Assembly: GCA_024362935.1 (NCBI GenBank)
Contig: JANCRA010000001.1
Coordinates: 53,045,501-53,109,500, forward strand
DNA: 64,000 bases
Source: Setophaga petechia
Lineage: Eukaryota; Chordata; Aves; Passeriformes; Parulidae
Direction: 5' to 3'
Positions 24,723 to 37,790 of the stretch are shown piece after piece. How positions within the stretch are numbered: the stretch's first letter is position 1; each line of letters opens with the position of its first letter. Both the position numbers and the translations under genes were made by a program. The notes under the pieces are model-generated. The model saw only the letters and a list, made by a program, of their open reading frames with translations, did no database searches and was not told the origin of the DNA.

Positions 24723-26829
24723 TCTGGTAATATTATTATGTTTCTGGGAGTTCAATGATAATACACAATTAAAAGGGGAAGCATCTGTTATTTGCTTCAT
24801 TGTTTTCAAGACATAATGAAAATGTTTGGAAAGCATTCACATAATTTAAAAGTATGCAGCAATCTAAATGGTTTGGTCTCCAATAGCATGTAATTTTCAC
24901 TGAAAATTATTACATTAGCATTGCTTTGTGGTAGTCTCCAAATTAATAGAAAACAAGCAAGAATATCTGTTTCTACTTTAATTCCTGGTTCACGTTTTTC
25001 CTTTTACAGCTGTGTTGATCAATAACTAGAGAGAAACCAACAATTAACCTTGAAGATTTTGTGTGTATACATACATATGTATGTATATATATATATATAT
25101 GTATATGGTTTGAAAGACTTGTATCTACTCTCAAAAGCAGTTCAGAATTAAAGGAGGTATTTTATTTTGTCATTCTTGCATACCCACAAACTCTCAGGTT
25201 CTTTACCACATGACTATCTCTTAAAATGTCTTCCAGATACTAGAAATTATTTTACAACCTTAGCAAAGTACCCATTTTCAGCTTTGAATTTAATTAGACA
25301 TGAGCTTCAGAGGAAGTTACATATTGTTGCTTGCAGATATTTAGTCAGGATTTGGACTATAAGCTTGTGTTGCCCATCCTCAAGCTCTGTCCAGAAGCTC
25401 TCACAGCTCCAGCTCTTCCTGGTCCCTATACACAAACTGTGAACCCTTTCTAAATTCTTGGCTTTTGCTTCCACCACAGACACTACCCACTGCTTTAGCT
25501 CTTGCACAGATAGTTGATTTCCTCAACTGACTCCCTACAGGCACAATTTGTGAAAGAAAGCTAAATGTAAGCCCTCTGGAGAATTTGAAGTCATCCACTA
25601 TTCAGAAAAGGAATTTGGGACCACATCACAAAATATATCATGGACCAAACAGTTTTCTGGAATTGTGTTAGGGAAAGAAGGCACATTGGTATAAAAAAAA
25701 CCCATGGAACAAAACCAATATTCAGCAAAAACAGCCACAGCTCTTTGCCTCTGGTGTTCCTCATCCATTTAATGTGTCCAACTAATGTTTATGACTTTGG
25801 ACTAAAGAGCAGTTAAACACAATTTATTTGTTGCTCCAAGGACATTTAGAGCATGATGAGGCTCAATTTGTCTGGTCTCTGGCTACAATTCTTCACTCAC
25901 ACTGACACCATTAGCTTATTATGGCCCAAGAAGATATTTACTGCTTGCTCCATATTTCCAGTTAAGATGCACTTTATGACCATTGTATTACGGTTTTCTG
26001 GGACCGATATTCATAACTGAGATAATTTCCAGAATGTGGTCTAAGCACATTACAACATTGACTTGAAGAGTTTGCATAATGCATGTGCTGTGCCTAATTT
26101 TTTCTGCCACATGTAAATAACAGTCACATTCCTGAAACCAATTTGAATCCAAACATGCACAGTGCCTTCTCTATTCTGTCCAATTTCTCACTCCCCTTTA
26201 TCCTCCATCGTAGGCACGGTGGTGGAAAATATGAATAACACCTTTGTTTATTGGCTGATACAGAATGGAGGCATATTTCCCTGCAGAAGATTTATGACCC
26301 TTGAGCCCATTACATTTGGATTGCAGCTAGCAGATTAGTTGGAGATTTGTCTCATTCAGAAAGTATCGACAATGGTGATTCATCTCAATAATTTCACTGA
26401 GGCATCTCAGCAATGTTTCGAGCCACAAGCAGGTGCTCAATTGCCATTCATTAAGAAAGTCATATGAATGGAGACATTGCAATAAAAATGTAAGCATTCT
26501 TATTTATTTTGGGTGAGAGAAAAACGTGCATGTGAGAGACAATTCTTTGCTTTCTTGTGGAGTTAGAACTTTTCTGGGAAAGAAACCTTTAAGGCTGTTA
26601 AAATCAATGAATTTATCACATACCAGACCTTCATGTTTCTGTTGTTCCTTACAATGGGTAATGAATTAACCTTCTACATTCTGACTCATTAAAAACCCTA
26701 AGGGGACTTGAATATGACATTTAATATAAGGAAATGTCTAAATTCAGTAGGCTTTGTCTCAAACTGTCAAAAGGGGAGCCTACACTTGAGTTAGTAACTA
26801 TATTTAATCTCCTCAACATGTGACCTGAG
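24723..26829. other. Unique sequence; AT microsatellite; possible conserved block
   Basis: It contains a TA-rich microsatellite at 25061-25108. From about 26040 to 26560 the sequence is non-repetitive with many candidate factor-binding cores, such as GCATAATGCATGTG, AACACCTTTGTTTATTGG and CATATGAATGGAGACATTGC. That is the kind of text seen in vertebrate conserved non-coding elements. No gene is supported. Confidence 0.4.
25061..25108 (+). repeat. (TA)n/(CATA)n microsatellite with a 22-bp palindrome
   Basis: A mixed GTGTGTATACATACATATG stretch leads into an uninterrupted TA run. Positions 25066-25087 form a perfect 22-bp palindrome centred on CATATG. Confidence 0.9.
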
Positions 26830-27121
26830 ACGCAGAACTTGTAGAATTTCAGCACAAAATTATGGAGTTCCTTCTTCTTCCCCCAGCTTTAAAAGGAATA
26901 TCCCTGTGGTCAGCTGAAGTGAGGTCCTGGCTGTGTCCCCTCCCAAATTCTTATCCATCTCAGCCTACTCACTGCTGGGATGGTGTGAGAGGCAGATGCT
27001 GTGTAAACACTACTCAGAAATGATGAAAACATCACTGTGCTATCAACACTGTTTCCAGCAAAAATCCAAAACAGCCCCAGAGTAGCTTCTGTGAAGAAAA
27101 CCAACAGCCAAAACCAGCACA
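26830..27121 (-). mobile_element. Avian ERV LTR fragment, U3 5' part
   Basis: On the minus strand the element begins at 27121 with TGTGCTGGTTTTGGCT. The plus strand shows CCAAAACAGCCCCAGAGTAG, CACTGTTTCCAGCAAAAATC, AATGATGAAAACATCACTG, ACTGCTGGGATGGTGTGAGA, GGCTGTGTCCCCTCCCAAAT and GGAATATCCCTGTGGTCAGC. It then reaches the complement of the TATA region (TCCCCCAGCTTTAAAAGG-like) near 26890. This is U3 of the same LTR group as 18011 and 3889. The R and U5 parts are absent or beyond recognition. Confidence 0.82.
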
Positions 27122-30100
27122 AACAGCAGACACAGGAATGATGGCATTGGATCTGCTCTTATGTTTGTGCAAAGGGCTGGGCACCATGATGATTCAGGGC
27201 CATAATTTATTACTTGAATTCTCTGGAATATGCATTCTGAAGAAAGGATTATTCAATTTAGTTCTATGGGTCTTCATGCCTCACCTATCTTTTTATTTGT
27301 AATGCATTTTCTTAATGAGAATCAGCGTAGGTATTCCCTGCTAAAGTATAACATTGGGTATTTCACAGAAGGCTCCTTCTTTGGAAATTTAGTTAACTTT
27401 CCCCGGAAATAAACTATCTGACAACTGCATCACTCATTTATCAGTGCAGCAATTCCTTCAAAAACCACTTTATGTGGTTTACTCCCAAAGTTTGTTCCAC
27501 AGACTTGCTTCCTCACTGATTTTCCTCAAATTGTCCCCCTGGGCAGCTAATTACCCTCTCCTGAGAATAGATCTTGCATTACCTCTAATGCCTAGCATCT
27601 TATTTTTGATCCTCTTATCCTCCTCAGCTCTTAGACACCACTCTTCTGGGCATCCTCAGGACCCAGGATTGTGTGCCTGTTCCTTGTGACCAAAGTGATC
27701 CACCACACACCCTCCTATGGCTCACAGGTCCCCAGAGGTGTGTGAATATGTAGGCTCTTCTGCTTTGGGTTCCCTTCACAAGAGCATTTGAATGCAGAAT
27801 GCTTTTGTAGCTGAGTTTTAAGGGGTTTTCACAACAAAAGACAATATATGCCTTTATTTAACTGAATCACCTTAAATTATTTTTTGCTCACCACAGGTGA
27901 GCTCAGTGTCAAACTCATCAGAGTTACAAAGCCAGAAGAAGTCAGGAAGGAAGAGAAAACATGCAGCCATTCATTTGTTCTTCCTACTGCACTCAAAGTT
28001 TTGTCTCTTGCAGCTTGGCCCAGTGGACACACCAATCACTATTTCTTGACTTTTTGGGTAACAAGATGTCTGCTGAACGTCTCAAGTCACAGGCTGAGCA
28101 GAACCACCTGAGGAAGGAACAGCATGACCACTCAGATCCAAAATGTAAATGAAATTATTAAAAGGACCTAAGAGAGATCCCAGAGCCATCACATATGTTG
28201 TAAGGCTTCAGATATATTGCACCATTTCTTCTCTGGCTTAAACAGTGGAACAGATGGCTTGTTGGCAGCCTAATGACAACTCTCCACACTTCCAGCAGCT
28301 CTGCCCAGAAAGAGCTGAATAATACCCTCTTTGACTCTGAAGAGAGCATTTAAAAGTGTGTGCATGTGTCTCAGTCTGACTGGTATTCCTATGATTGTCG
28401 ATTGCCCTGCTTGTCTGCCATGCATTGTGCTGTAATTAGTAGCACTGGAGAACAGAGCTCTAAAGAGTTTTATAAATCTTCCTGAAGTGAGTAATTTCCC
28501 TTGTGTAAATGTCACCTTTTGGAAAGAAAGCAGCAAAGTTTTCTGGCAGTACATCTTTTACAGTATTAAGACAATACATTATTTGTCATAAAACAAGCAT
28601 TCTTCCATGTAATGAAAGTCAATAGTGATTTTATTGACCATAGGGAATAACAAAGTCAACTGGAACTGAGAATCTTCCAAATGTCATGGTTGGTTGTTTA
28701 TCTTCAGGCAGAAGATTATTTCATCTTCATGAGAACTAATGGGAGAATACACAACTTCATAGTAGCAGCAGAGGTTTCACTATACTCTCAATTTGCTGCT
28801 TTCAGAACAACATGCCAGATATGAGGAGTGGATCTGCAAAGGCTGAGAGTTCAAGTTGGTTTCCAAAAACAGCTCAAAATCTTTGATATTTTACATGAAA
28901 AATTCATTTTTGTCATTCATGTCTCTTGTGTATATTTAACAGCACAGTTTTGGGTGCAAAGACCAACAGTAATGTCTTCAGCTATTAGTAATCCCTGTGG
29001 CTCAGTAAAGAAATCTATATGTGGCCACAGAAGGAAGGTTGCTCCAGACAACCATTCCTTATAGCACGAAGTTTCATGGGCACATACTGCTATGGGCAGG
29101 AAAAGATGCATCTCACAAATGTGCAGCTACCAATCCAAATTTTTCTCAGAGGTCTGTTCTCTACAATTAATATGTGTATCCACTGGAATTGAGCCAGGAA
29201 TCCCTGAGCAAAGCTACACCCTGACACTGGGAGCACAAACAGTTTTGATGGAACACTTGTAGCAGTACACTGGGTCCAGTGACCTCCCAGAAGCCACTGC
29301 CTTCAGCTGGGTTAGGGATGCTTAACTACTGGCAGGGCAAGTCCCTTGTCATTAGACTGTCACACTCACCACTGCCAAGGTCAGCAAAATTAACAACTCC
29401 TGGTCAGTACCTAGGGCAATTTGCAGGACCTCGTCACCCATGGCACAACACAGCATTTTGCAGATACTTCTCCCTGTCCAGAGCCAAAAGGTGTGTCTAA
29501 ATGGAAGTCAGAAATATGACAGAGGGAAATGCAGATTTATCTCAGTCAGAGGAGAAGTTTAGATTAACAAAGTTGTGAGGGAAAGTTTGCCTTGGCCAGC
29601 TTAATCCCTTGAAAGGATCAGCAAGGCAGTTAAAAAGGGACACAAGGAGGGAAAATATGTGACTGTGCACAGGGTAAGCTCTGCAGCAGGAGAGAGAGGG
29701 TATGGCAAGAAATTGGATCAGGATTCTGCAGGAATGGAGTAAAAAAATGGAATTAGAAAATTACTATTTTATACCTATGCAGATGTGTAAATTAGGATGA
29801 AAATAAGAACACTTACTTTTTTTTAATTCTTGATGCTACGTATGCACCTTTTAGAGCATCAGGCACAAAACAGAGTGTATTGTTCTCTGAAATGCTTTGA
29901 ATATAAGCATAAGATAAAGACTCTGTTGATGAAGATGTTACCACCTCTCTGGGCCACATCCCACTTCTGTGCCACTCTCTTGCAGGGGTGATTTCTTCCT
30001 GGCCCACCAGAGTTTCTTATGTTGCAGAGGTACCTGTTGGCTTCCCCGTGAGGGGCATTGCCCTGGCTTTGTCACATCCTTTTGGAAGTGGCAGATGCAG

Positions 30101-30212
30101 TTAACTTTGCTTCCTATCAGCATCCTCTTTGCCAGATTGAATAAAACCTACTCCCTGGTGCTTTCCTTGTCCAGGGTGTGACCCAGATTGGAGTGTACAG
30201 TTGGCTTTTACC
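27122..30212. other. Unique sequence, no gene seen
   Basis: No gene, transposon or tandem repeat is recognised in this 3.1-kb stretch. Confidence 0.45.
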
Positions 30213-30352
30213 AACTGCTGGCTCGTGTCCCACTTGGTTTTCACTGGAGCCCCCGAGTCTCTGCAGAGCTGATTCCCAGCTAGTTCCCAGCCTGTCCTGG
30301 TTCTGTTCCAAATGGAGACTCTGCATTTTTCTCTGCTGAATTTCACTAAGTT
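30213..30352 (-). mobile_element. Old CR1 ORF2-region fragment
   Basis: The plus strand reads CTGCTGGCTCGTGTCCCACT, then GAGCCCCCGAGTCTCTGCAG, CCCAGCCTGTCCTGGTTCTG and GACTCTGCATTTTTCTCTGC, ending in TGAATTTCACTAAGTTGATG. This is the complement of the CR1 segment around the end of ORF2. It is more diverged than the other copies and is open at both ends. Confidence 0.75.
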
Positions 30353-33300
30353 GATGCTGCCAACTCACATGCCTGGAATCTAAACAGCTGTGAAGTGAGG
30401 GGTGTGCAGCCTTGATAGAACCACTGCCTGGTCCAAATTGCCCATCACATTTGCACTGATTCCAGTCAAAACTCCTACCAAGCTGATTCCTATCCATCTG
30501 AAGAGGGGGTTTCAGCTGTTAATATTCTCCTAATGTATAATCACATAAGTTTGTGCCATTGTGTTTTCAAAAGGCTGCAGGACAACAGGTTGGAGCCAGA
30601 AAACTGCTGCTAGAGGTATGAGCCATAAAAATTGCAGTGAAAAGTACAAGACAGAAAAGCTAATGGTGCAATATGAATAAAAAGAGTAAAGCAACATCTC
30701 TGCCCAGTCTTTAATAATAATAATTCAAAAGCTTTACAGAGCAGTTTGAGCAAGACAGAGAGCTGAGAATTGTCTTCCAGGAGTCACTGTTGGCCAGGAA
30801 ATAACTCCCTCACATGCAGCAAGAGAGCAGGAAACTTCCTTCAGTGCTGGGAGTTCCCAGCAGGCCTGACAAAAAGCAGGAGGTGATTGTACATATGCCC
30901 CATTCAGCCCCTTGTCCATGCACTCTTTTGTCTTTATGTCCTTTCCCACTCCATTTTCCTCAAACTGGTTTATTCATCAGATGTCCTTGTCTGGATAAAT
31001 CCATAAGCCTCTCCTTTGTACACTGTAATTGAGACTGTGAAATGTAGCCCTTCAAACACTTGGCATTTGAATTTTTGCTTTTTTTTAGCTCAGAAAAATG
31101 TACACTTTTAAATAGGCCATTGAATTTCTTTGCAACTCAACTCATTTGACAGAGTCTTCTTATTTTTCTCTGCATATTTCCATAGCAAAAGATATGATTT
31201 CAGAATCAGCTGGCATATTTTATTTTCAAATATGAAAATGTGCCTTGTGGAATTGAATATTATTATAAATGAAGCTCCTAAATCTTTTGCTGTGGTGACA
31301 CCTCTCCCTTGACCCCCCTTTCTGCCCCCTCCATATCACTCCCTTTTTCTCCTGTTCCAGTTTATTAAAATTCATTTTTCCATTGGGAATTCCAGTATTT
31401 CACCACAAGACTTTTTATCTTTCTCTTTATTGTAACTTCCTTTGAAACCTCCTCCTCCTGTGATATCACCAGTCTCCTGCTCAGCCACCTTCTCTCTGCT
31501 TCTCTCAGATCTCTCTATTTTCTTTATTCACATTCAAATGTTCACAATTTCTGATTGCCTTAATTATATACCCTGCTTGAGCAGGGTATTTAAGCAGAGT
31601 CCAGATGCTTCTTGTTTTTAAAGAAAATTTGCAACAGATCTAGTGGAACCTGTTTACAAATTAACTCCTATTCTTGCTTTTACAACAATTATGTCTTGTT
31701 TACTTGCTTTAAAACATCCATATTGCACTGCTCTGAAAAGAACAATATGATCAAATGAGAACAGCTTGGGTTTACAGAATCTTTTCCTACGCAGTACCAT
31801 GATGAGCTGTCAAATAGAAGAAAATCAAGGAAGAATTTCAGAAAGTCAAATTTTGAAACTTTTAGTTGCATTTCTCACTTAAATCTAGACAGTCAGTTTC
31901 TCTGATGGTTTATTTCTGAAGGGCATATATTATTTCAGTCAGTTTCTGGCTTTAAACAAAAGATGTCCAGGAATTCAGTAGATCTACTGCTTTGTCTCCA
32001 TCTGTTGAGCAATCTGCCCTCTGCCCATTGAAAATGAAACAAGAAATTGCGTGACAAGATAGGAAAAATTGCACTTCAAAAAAAAAAAAAGAAGTATTTT
32101 TGTTCTCCCTCTGAAAGGTTTCATGTAGAAATTTGGCTGAACTGCTATTTATTATTAAAAAATTAATACACACTTAGAAACAGATTTTTTATCAAGTAGA
32201 ACATCCTGCATCAGCATGTATATTATGACATCTAGTTGAAAAGAAATGTGTTTATAAGGAAATACTTGACTTTTCAATCTGATTACTGAACCCACTATTT
32301 TCACTGCTCTGCACAATGGTGAACACTTAAGATATTTGCTATTTTTCAGCAGGAAGAGAAGACTGTACCAGTGTTATCTGAAATGGTTGTCTTGATCTTA
32401 CATTTTGTAAAATTATGGGAATTTTCACATCAAATTGTCTCCTTCTCAAAATCACACATATATATCTTTGCATCTGCTTCAGCTTATTTAACTGAGATCA
32501 GCTTTCTAATCTAAGATAACACATTCTTACCAGGAAAGCTAATGATTCAACCTGCTGACAAATTCCATAGATTTTGGCCATAGATCTATTTCCTCAGAGA
32601 CAGGTAAACCCATTCACAGCTGTACAGAAAGAAATAAGAGAGTTTGGGTGAAAGAGCTCAAGATTGTTATATTCTAACTTTCATTTAAAGCTTTACTAAA
32701 ATCAATCAATGCTATACACTCTTCTGGATTAGCTCCTAACTAGTAATATTCAAACTTTGGTATTTTAAATAGTGAATTTATACTTACTTATCAGGAAGTA
32801 CAGTAGTTTTCCTTTTAAATTTAAAGTAAATCAATATTTTAAGCTTTCATCTGAAAGTGTTCTTTAAAAACCTTTAATTGCAGCCAGACTGTCAACTTGC
32901 CACAAATCCACAAGGGTGCTTACTTGAATGTTCACATTATATTATCTATTAATTTAGCTCAAAATTCCCTCTTGGTTTGTTTCTTTGGGCTCATATTAGG
33001 CAGCTCAGATCCTCACTGTTGTTGAAAATGTGCTCAGACTTGACAGACAATGCCTCCTTTTTTTACCACAGAGAAGGATTTTATGTCTTAAACTTTTGGA
33101 TACTGGCAAAAACCAGATGACAAATGATGTAGGTAGCTCTTCCAATGGTTGGAGATCAGTTTACAATGGCCTGCTGAGGAACTTGGGACACTGGTCTGAT
33201 GCATTTGAGAAAAAATACTACAAACAGAAGGTAGACGGTACTGCTGACCTTAGGGTGCCCTGTGCAGCAACATGTCCCTCCACAGGATTCTCTGTCCTCC

Positions 33301-33949
33301 CACTGTAGGACCAGTAAAAACCAACAAGATAATTCCTAAACAGAATTATTTCCAGTGCCAGCACAGCCCAGGCATGGACATGAGTGACTCTAGCTGTGCA
33401 TAGCTTTGCTACTGATTGGTGTAAAATTCTCTTGCCTCTGAGGTACAGTCAATAAAATAAAAGATCCCATTCCCAGTGAGGGATGGTCATGCCGTGCAGA
33501 TGGGATGCAGGTGTGAGTTAGTTGTGGCAATGAGAGTATAATGAGCAAAGTTCACCTGAGGAGAGTGATTTCCTTTCACCACCGTTGCTCACTCAGCAGC
33601 AGGACATCTCCTCTCTCCCTGGGCTGACAGAGGCTATGTGGTTTATCATCTACCTGGGAACATCAACTTTCCATTCCTGCAGGGATTGCCACAGAGTCTG
33701 GCCATGGTGTCTTCATTTCATCTCACCCTCCATTTCATCTCTCTTAGTATGTGCTTACGGTTGCAGGTTGGGTTGTGTAGGAAACTACTATGACATGGAT
33801 TCTGTGCATGCCAACCCCATTTCACCACAGAATTCCCATGGTGGTTTAACTTCTGTTAGAATGTGACAATCATTTTAGCCTCAGGATTTTTTCCCAGTTT
33901 TCTCAAATTTTACCCCAAATATTTTTTCTGACACATCCTTTCCCTCAGG
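30353..33949. other. Unique sequence; one possible exon
   Basis: No gene is established. A segment at 33072-33230 has a good acceptor, an in-frame open stretch and a GT donor (see findings). A pyrimidine-rich segment lies at about 31300-31530, and a perfect inverted repeat is at 31568-31589. Confidence 0.4.
31568..31589. repeat. Perfect 10-bp inverted repeat with 2-nt centre
   Basis: ATACCCTGCT and AGCAGGGTAT face each other across TG. The core resembles the palindrome inside CR1 3' ends, so it may be a tiny CR1 relic, but the flanks do not clearly match CR1. Confidence 0.6.
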
Positions 33950-34425
33950 CACATCAAGACCCCGGCTCAGCTTAGTGTCATTGGCAAACACGTTGCTGGT
34001 GTGCTCAATCCCACTCTGTCATCAGTGAAGATACTGAAAAGGAATGGTCCCAGAATAGACCCCTGAAGGACACTGCTCTCCACAGAGTTTCTGACAGCAC
34101 CCTTTTCGATGTTGGCATCCAGATAACTCCTTATCCATTGACCAGTCCATCCATCAAGTCCATGTGTACTCGAATTAGCAAGAAGGATATTACATAGGAC
34201 CATGTCAGGGGCCTAACAGGAGCCAAGGCAGATGCCGTCAGGTGCTCTTCCCTTATCCACCAAAACAGTCATACAAGGCCACTGGGTTGGTCAGGCACAA
34301 TTTGAGCTTTGTGCAGGCCTGCTGGCCCTCTCTAATGCTAACCCCTGTCTTCTACATACCTCAAGAAAGCTTTCAGGAAGATCTGTTCTGTGATATTACC
34401 CAGGACAGAGTGAGACTGACCGAGC
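33950..34425 (-). mobile_element. CR1 LINE, ORF2 reverse transcriptase fragment
   Basis: The minus-strand translation (33967-34203) includes GWTGQWIRSYLDANIEKGAV and LQGSILGPFLFSIFTDD. This corresponds to the CR1 reverse transcriptase region around the conserved QGS-LGP-LF motif. Upstream on the minus strand the DNA continues as CR1 (plus-strand phrases GGTTGGTCAGGCACAATTTG, CAAGAAAGCTTTCAGGAAGA and TCTGTTCTGTGATATTACCC). Frameshifts and a missing start make it a dead fragment. It lies directly beside a probable LTR piece at 34500. Confidence 0.85.
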
Positions 34426-34499
34426 AGGTTTTAGGCAAGAAGACAAGTCTAGAAACAAGACAAGAAAATGAAAAGCAGCAGCAACCATACCAGTGACAA

Positions 34500-34731
34500 G
34501 AGGTACAAGAAAGTGGTGAACTATTTACATGCAAACCTCCCAACAATGAACAATACCCAATCACTCCCTCCAGCTTGCTACACCAGCAAGAAGAGAGTCC
34601 ATCTTCCCAAAAAAGATTCCCTTCCCCTGTCCCCAGAAAATAACGTGATAGTGCAGAATAACCTCCAGGCCCTGGGCATGCTTCTCCTGAGGACTGCAAA
34701 AATTAACCCTGTCCTGGCTGGAACCAGGACA
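34500..34731 (-). mobile_element. Probable avian ERV LTR, 5' part
   Basis: On the minus strand the sequence begins at 34731 with TGTCCTGGTTCCAGCCAGGA followed by CAGGGTTAATTTTTGCAG, a start typical of avian LTRs. The plus strand just inside reads CTCCAGGCCCTGGGCATGCT and AATAACGTGATAGTGCAGAA. The left limit is uncertain, and I found no matching target-site duplication. Beyond about 200 bp from the start the match to anything I know fades. Confidence 0.45.
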
Positions 34732-37504
34732 ATTGGCTAGCCAACATTTCATTCTGGGTGTGCAGACTGTCTTGGAACACAAAGCACAACTCACTTGTTG
34801 AGCCACAACTTCCTTGCTCTTTGAACTACTATTTTTAACAGCTAAATCATCGGGCTTGTGGGGAGGTAACTAAATATTGTCATCACTAGGGAAAATGAAT
34901 TTTCAGAAAAATACTGATGATCACTGGTAAGACAACTCCTTTTTTGTCCCCAAGCATTTCAGTTTTGCAAATGTTACAGTTCTTGAACTAACTGGTGTAC
35001 AATACTTCAAAATTTCACTTCACGGGCCTTTCATTTTGTCTGATTAATGATTGATTTTATGACACATTTGCACTTCATAAACATTACAGTGCTCTCAAAG
35101 TTTACTTGTCTGCATTACTGGTGTGCCTGAAAGGGAGTTTTATTTGCCTTCACTGGGAATGGGGTGGAAAGTTTAAATTTGCAGCTTTATATATGTCACC
35201 GTTAATGATACCAATCAACTGTGAGCCATCTCTAAAATTCCTTTCTGACATCATGAGACTGCAGCATCTAAAATGCCAATAAATTTGTTATGATATAATC
35301 ATAGTGACTGGGTAATTAACCAGCACTGGATAAAGATTTGAGCTGGAGCATGAACCATAAAGCAACTTGAGGTGCCAAAAATATTTGGTAAGTGAACCTA
35401 GGATGAGAATCTTACCAGCTTTTAATACCTTACTATGTGTGCTCAGGGAACAATGCAAATAAGAACCACAAGGGGATTTTTTAAAGACTACTTATTCATG
35501 CCACTGCCAGTCATTGTGCTTAGGAATTTTTAAAGATTAAGTATAAATGGTGATTTGCGTGAACATTAAAAAAAAGAAAATGAGGCTGACTGAAAAATAG
35601 AGGAAAACTCTTGCTAAGACAAAAGAAAAAGGTGAGAAAGTGAGATGGGTGAATAGTGACTGACAGGTTTGATAGATAACAGGCCTTGCCAGACCCATGC
35701 ACTTTGCATTCAATTTTAAGGGAAACATTGAGCAAATCCCTTCATTTTTTGCTATGCCTCTGTTCCCTGCCTGAGAAGCAGAGGTGACTCCTCATCGTAT
35801 CAGAAGGTCTCCAATACTCAATGGCACCCTTACTCAGACAGTGCTCAGAAGTCTCCAGTAAGTCTGAAAGCAGAGGTGTTCAATTAAATTGGTCCTGTGA
35901 ACAGAAAAATTATATCATAATCCCTCTTATAACTATAAATCTTGGCCCCAGGACAACAAATCGAATTTTGGTTGTCCAAGACATCTCCTGCCCCTCCATG
36001 TCTGACTAAACTGTCAGGCACTTGCAGCAGTCTTTTGTAAATGGAAATCTTACAAGAGCAAGGAAGGATAGGAAGTGTCCCTCCATCCTTTCCTATTGAA
36101 CTGTTTCATAAAAGTCCTGTTTCTGTATATATTTAAACAAGCTGCTTGCTTTTCAGAGGTTGAAAACATTCTCTAATCAGGCAGAAATCTGACTGAGATT
36201 AAATGCTTGCCTGACTCTGTAGGTCTGGCAGAGTTCAGCTTGTTAAACAGTTAAATAAAGCATTTCTGAGATAAAACCTCTGTGTGCAATGAAAATCAGA
36301 GATATTGGCTTAATTGAAAGACATTTCAAACCTCTTGCATTTGAAAGGCTTTAAATATTTAAAATATTTAAAATATCTTCCAATTACTTCATCTTCTTTG
36401 TCTGCATTATGGATTCCTAGCTGCTGGGCTCCACATGAGGCCCTTTATCCCAAATTGAGAATCACAGTTCTGATTTCAACTTTGATAAGTAGCTGCCACC
36501 ACAGCTTATGCTGTATGTAAAGCAAGTCTGCCTATGGCCTATTTGATAGAGAAAACAAGACACCAGCAAACACGACAACTAAATCCCCTATATGTCTATG
36601 CTGAAAAACTGCTGAGTTGAGTTGAAACCATAAAAACAAGTGGAAGATCCCATTTCTCTCACCAAACGAGTCTCTTGATTTTTATTTTTTTTTTTTCATC
36701 TTGTGATTGGAGTCTGTGTCTGCATGGCAATAGGAGTTCAGTATTCCTTCTCCCCAGGAATAAAAATTTTACTTGATTTGCACATGGGCAAGCTTCCAGG
36801 GTAAATCTGATGGTAAAGCAGTGGGGGTGGAAGGAACTGAAAGAAGAAAACTGAATGCAGGGAAGAATAAGAGTATTTAGGAAAATTCTCTGTCTGCACT
36901 CTGCTTGACATACCTGTTGGGCAATCACTGAGGTAGTGGCATGATCCTAGAGGCCACCCAAGGACACAAAATTTGTCTGTTAGGATGAGGAACTGGAGCT
37001 TATTTGCCTTTGATGAAGATTAGGAAGAAATCCCCCAACCAGGTGCTTGCCTGGACACCACAGGATTTTTTGGGTTTTCCTCAGAAGCAGCTGATTCTGG
37101 TCTCCAAAAGAGCCATACCAAGATCCTGAGCCTGAGTTGTGCTGTTAGCCCCTGCCTGGGCATTTTTACACACAGAAGATGAACTTTCACCAGTCACCTG
37201 AAGCTGTGCCCAATACACATTCTCAGAATGGTTCAAACTTTACCAGCCCAGCCAGAGCTTTTGTTTGACCTTCCTTCCCCAGGGCAAACATGAACAATGA
37301 GCTGCTTTCCTCAGGTTGGGTGGAGCAGTGGGCTGATCTTGGTGCACTGCACACCTCAGGCTGACAAGGGTAAGAGGAAAGAGCAGCATTTTCTCTTGGA
37401 AGGACCCAGAGAGAAACACTTGGCATGGCTGCTCCTGCTGCTATCACTGTGCACTGTGAATGCCACCACCTGCTACTCCAACTGTATCCAACAGCTAGAG
37501 CTAC
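34732..37504. other. Unique sequence, no gene seen
   Basis: No gene or transposon is recognised. It contains a short (AAATATTT)-type AT repeat at about 36345-36375 and a run of T at 36681-36697. Confidence 0.45.
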
Positions 37505-37790
37505 AAATGTTATTATTGCCCATAAAATTATCCAGCCCATTTTTCAATGCGTCTGCAGTGTTTGACTCCCTGACCTGCTGTGGTAATGAATTCCGTAGGC
37601 TGACTTCACACCACATGAAGAAGTGCCTCCTGTAATTTTTTTTTAAGTGCACTGGCCATTAGCTTCATCCAGTGACCCCTTTATTCTCTTATAATGTGAG
37701 AGAGCAGCTTTAACTATGTCTTTCATAATTTAAATATGTTAGTTAAATCTCCTCTATCTTGCTCACTGTCACTACTAGATATTTGCTATT
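37505..37790 (-). mobile_element. Ancient CR1/L3-like LINE relic
   Basis: The plus strand contains GTGTTTGACTCCCTGACCTG, GGTAATGAATTCCGTAGGCT, CACCACATGAAGAAGTGCCT, CATCCAGTGACCCCTTTATT and GTTAAATCTCCTCT in order. This order of phrases matches the complement of old amniote CR1/L3 3' regions and not the young avian CR1 subfamilies. The divergence indicates an insertion that may predate birds. No coding capacity remains. Subfamily assignment needs a repeat-library comparison. Confidence 0.65.
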
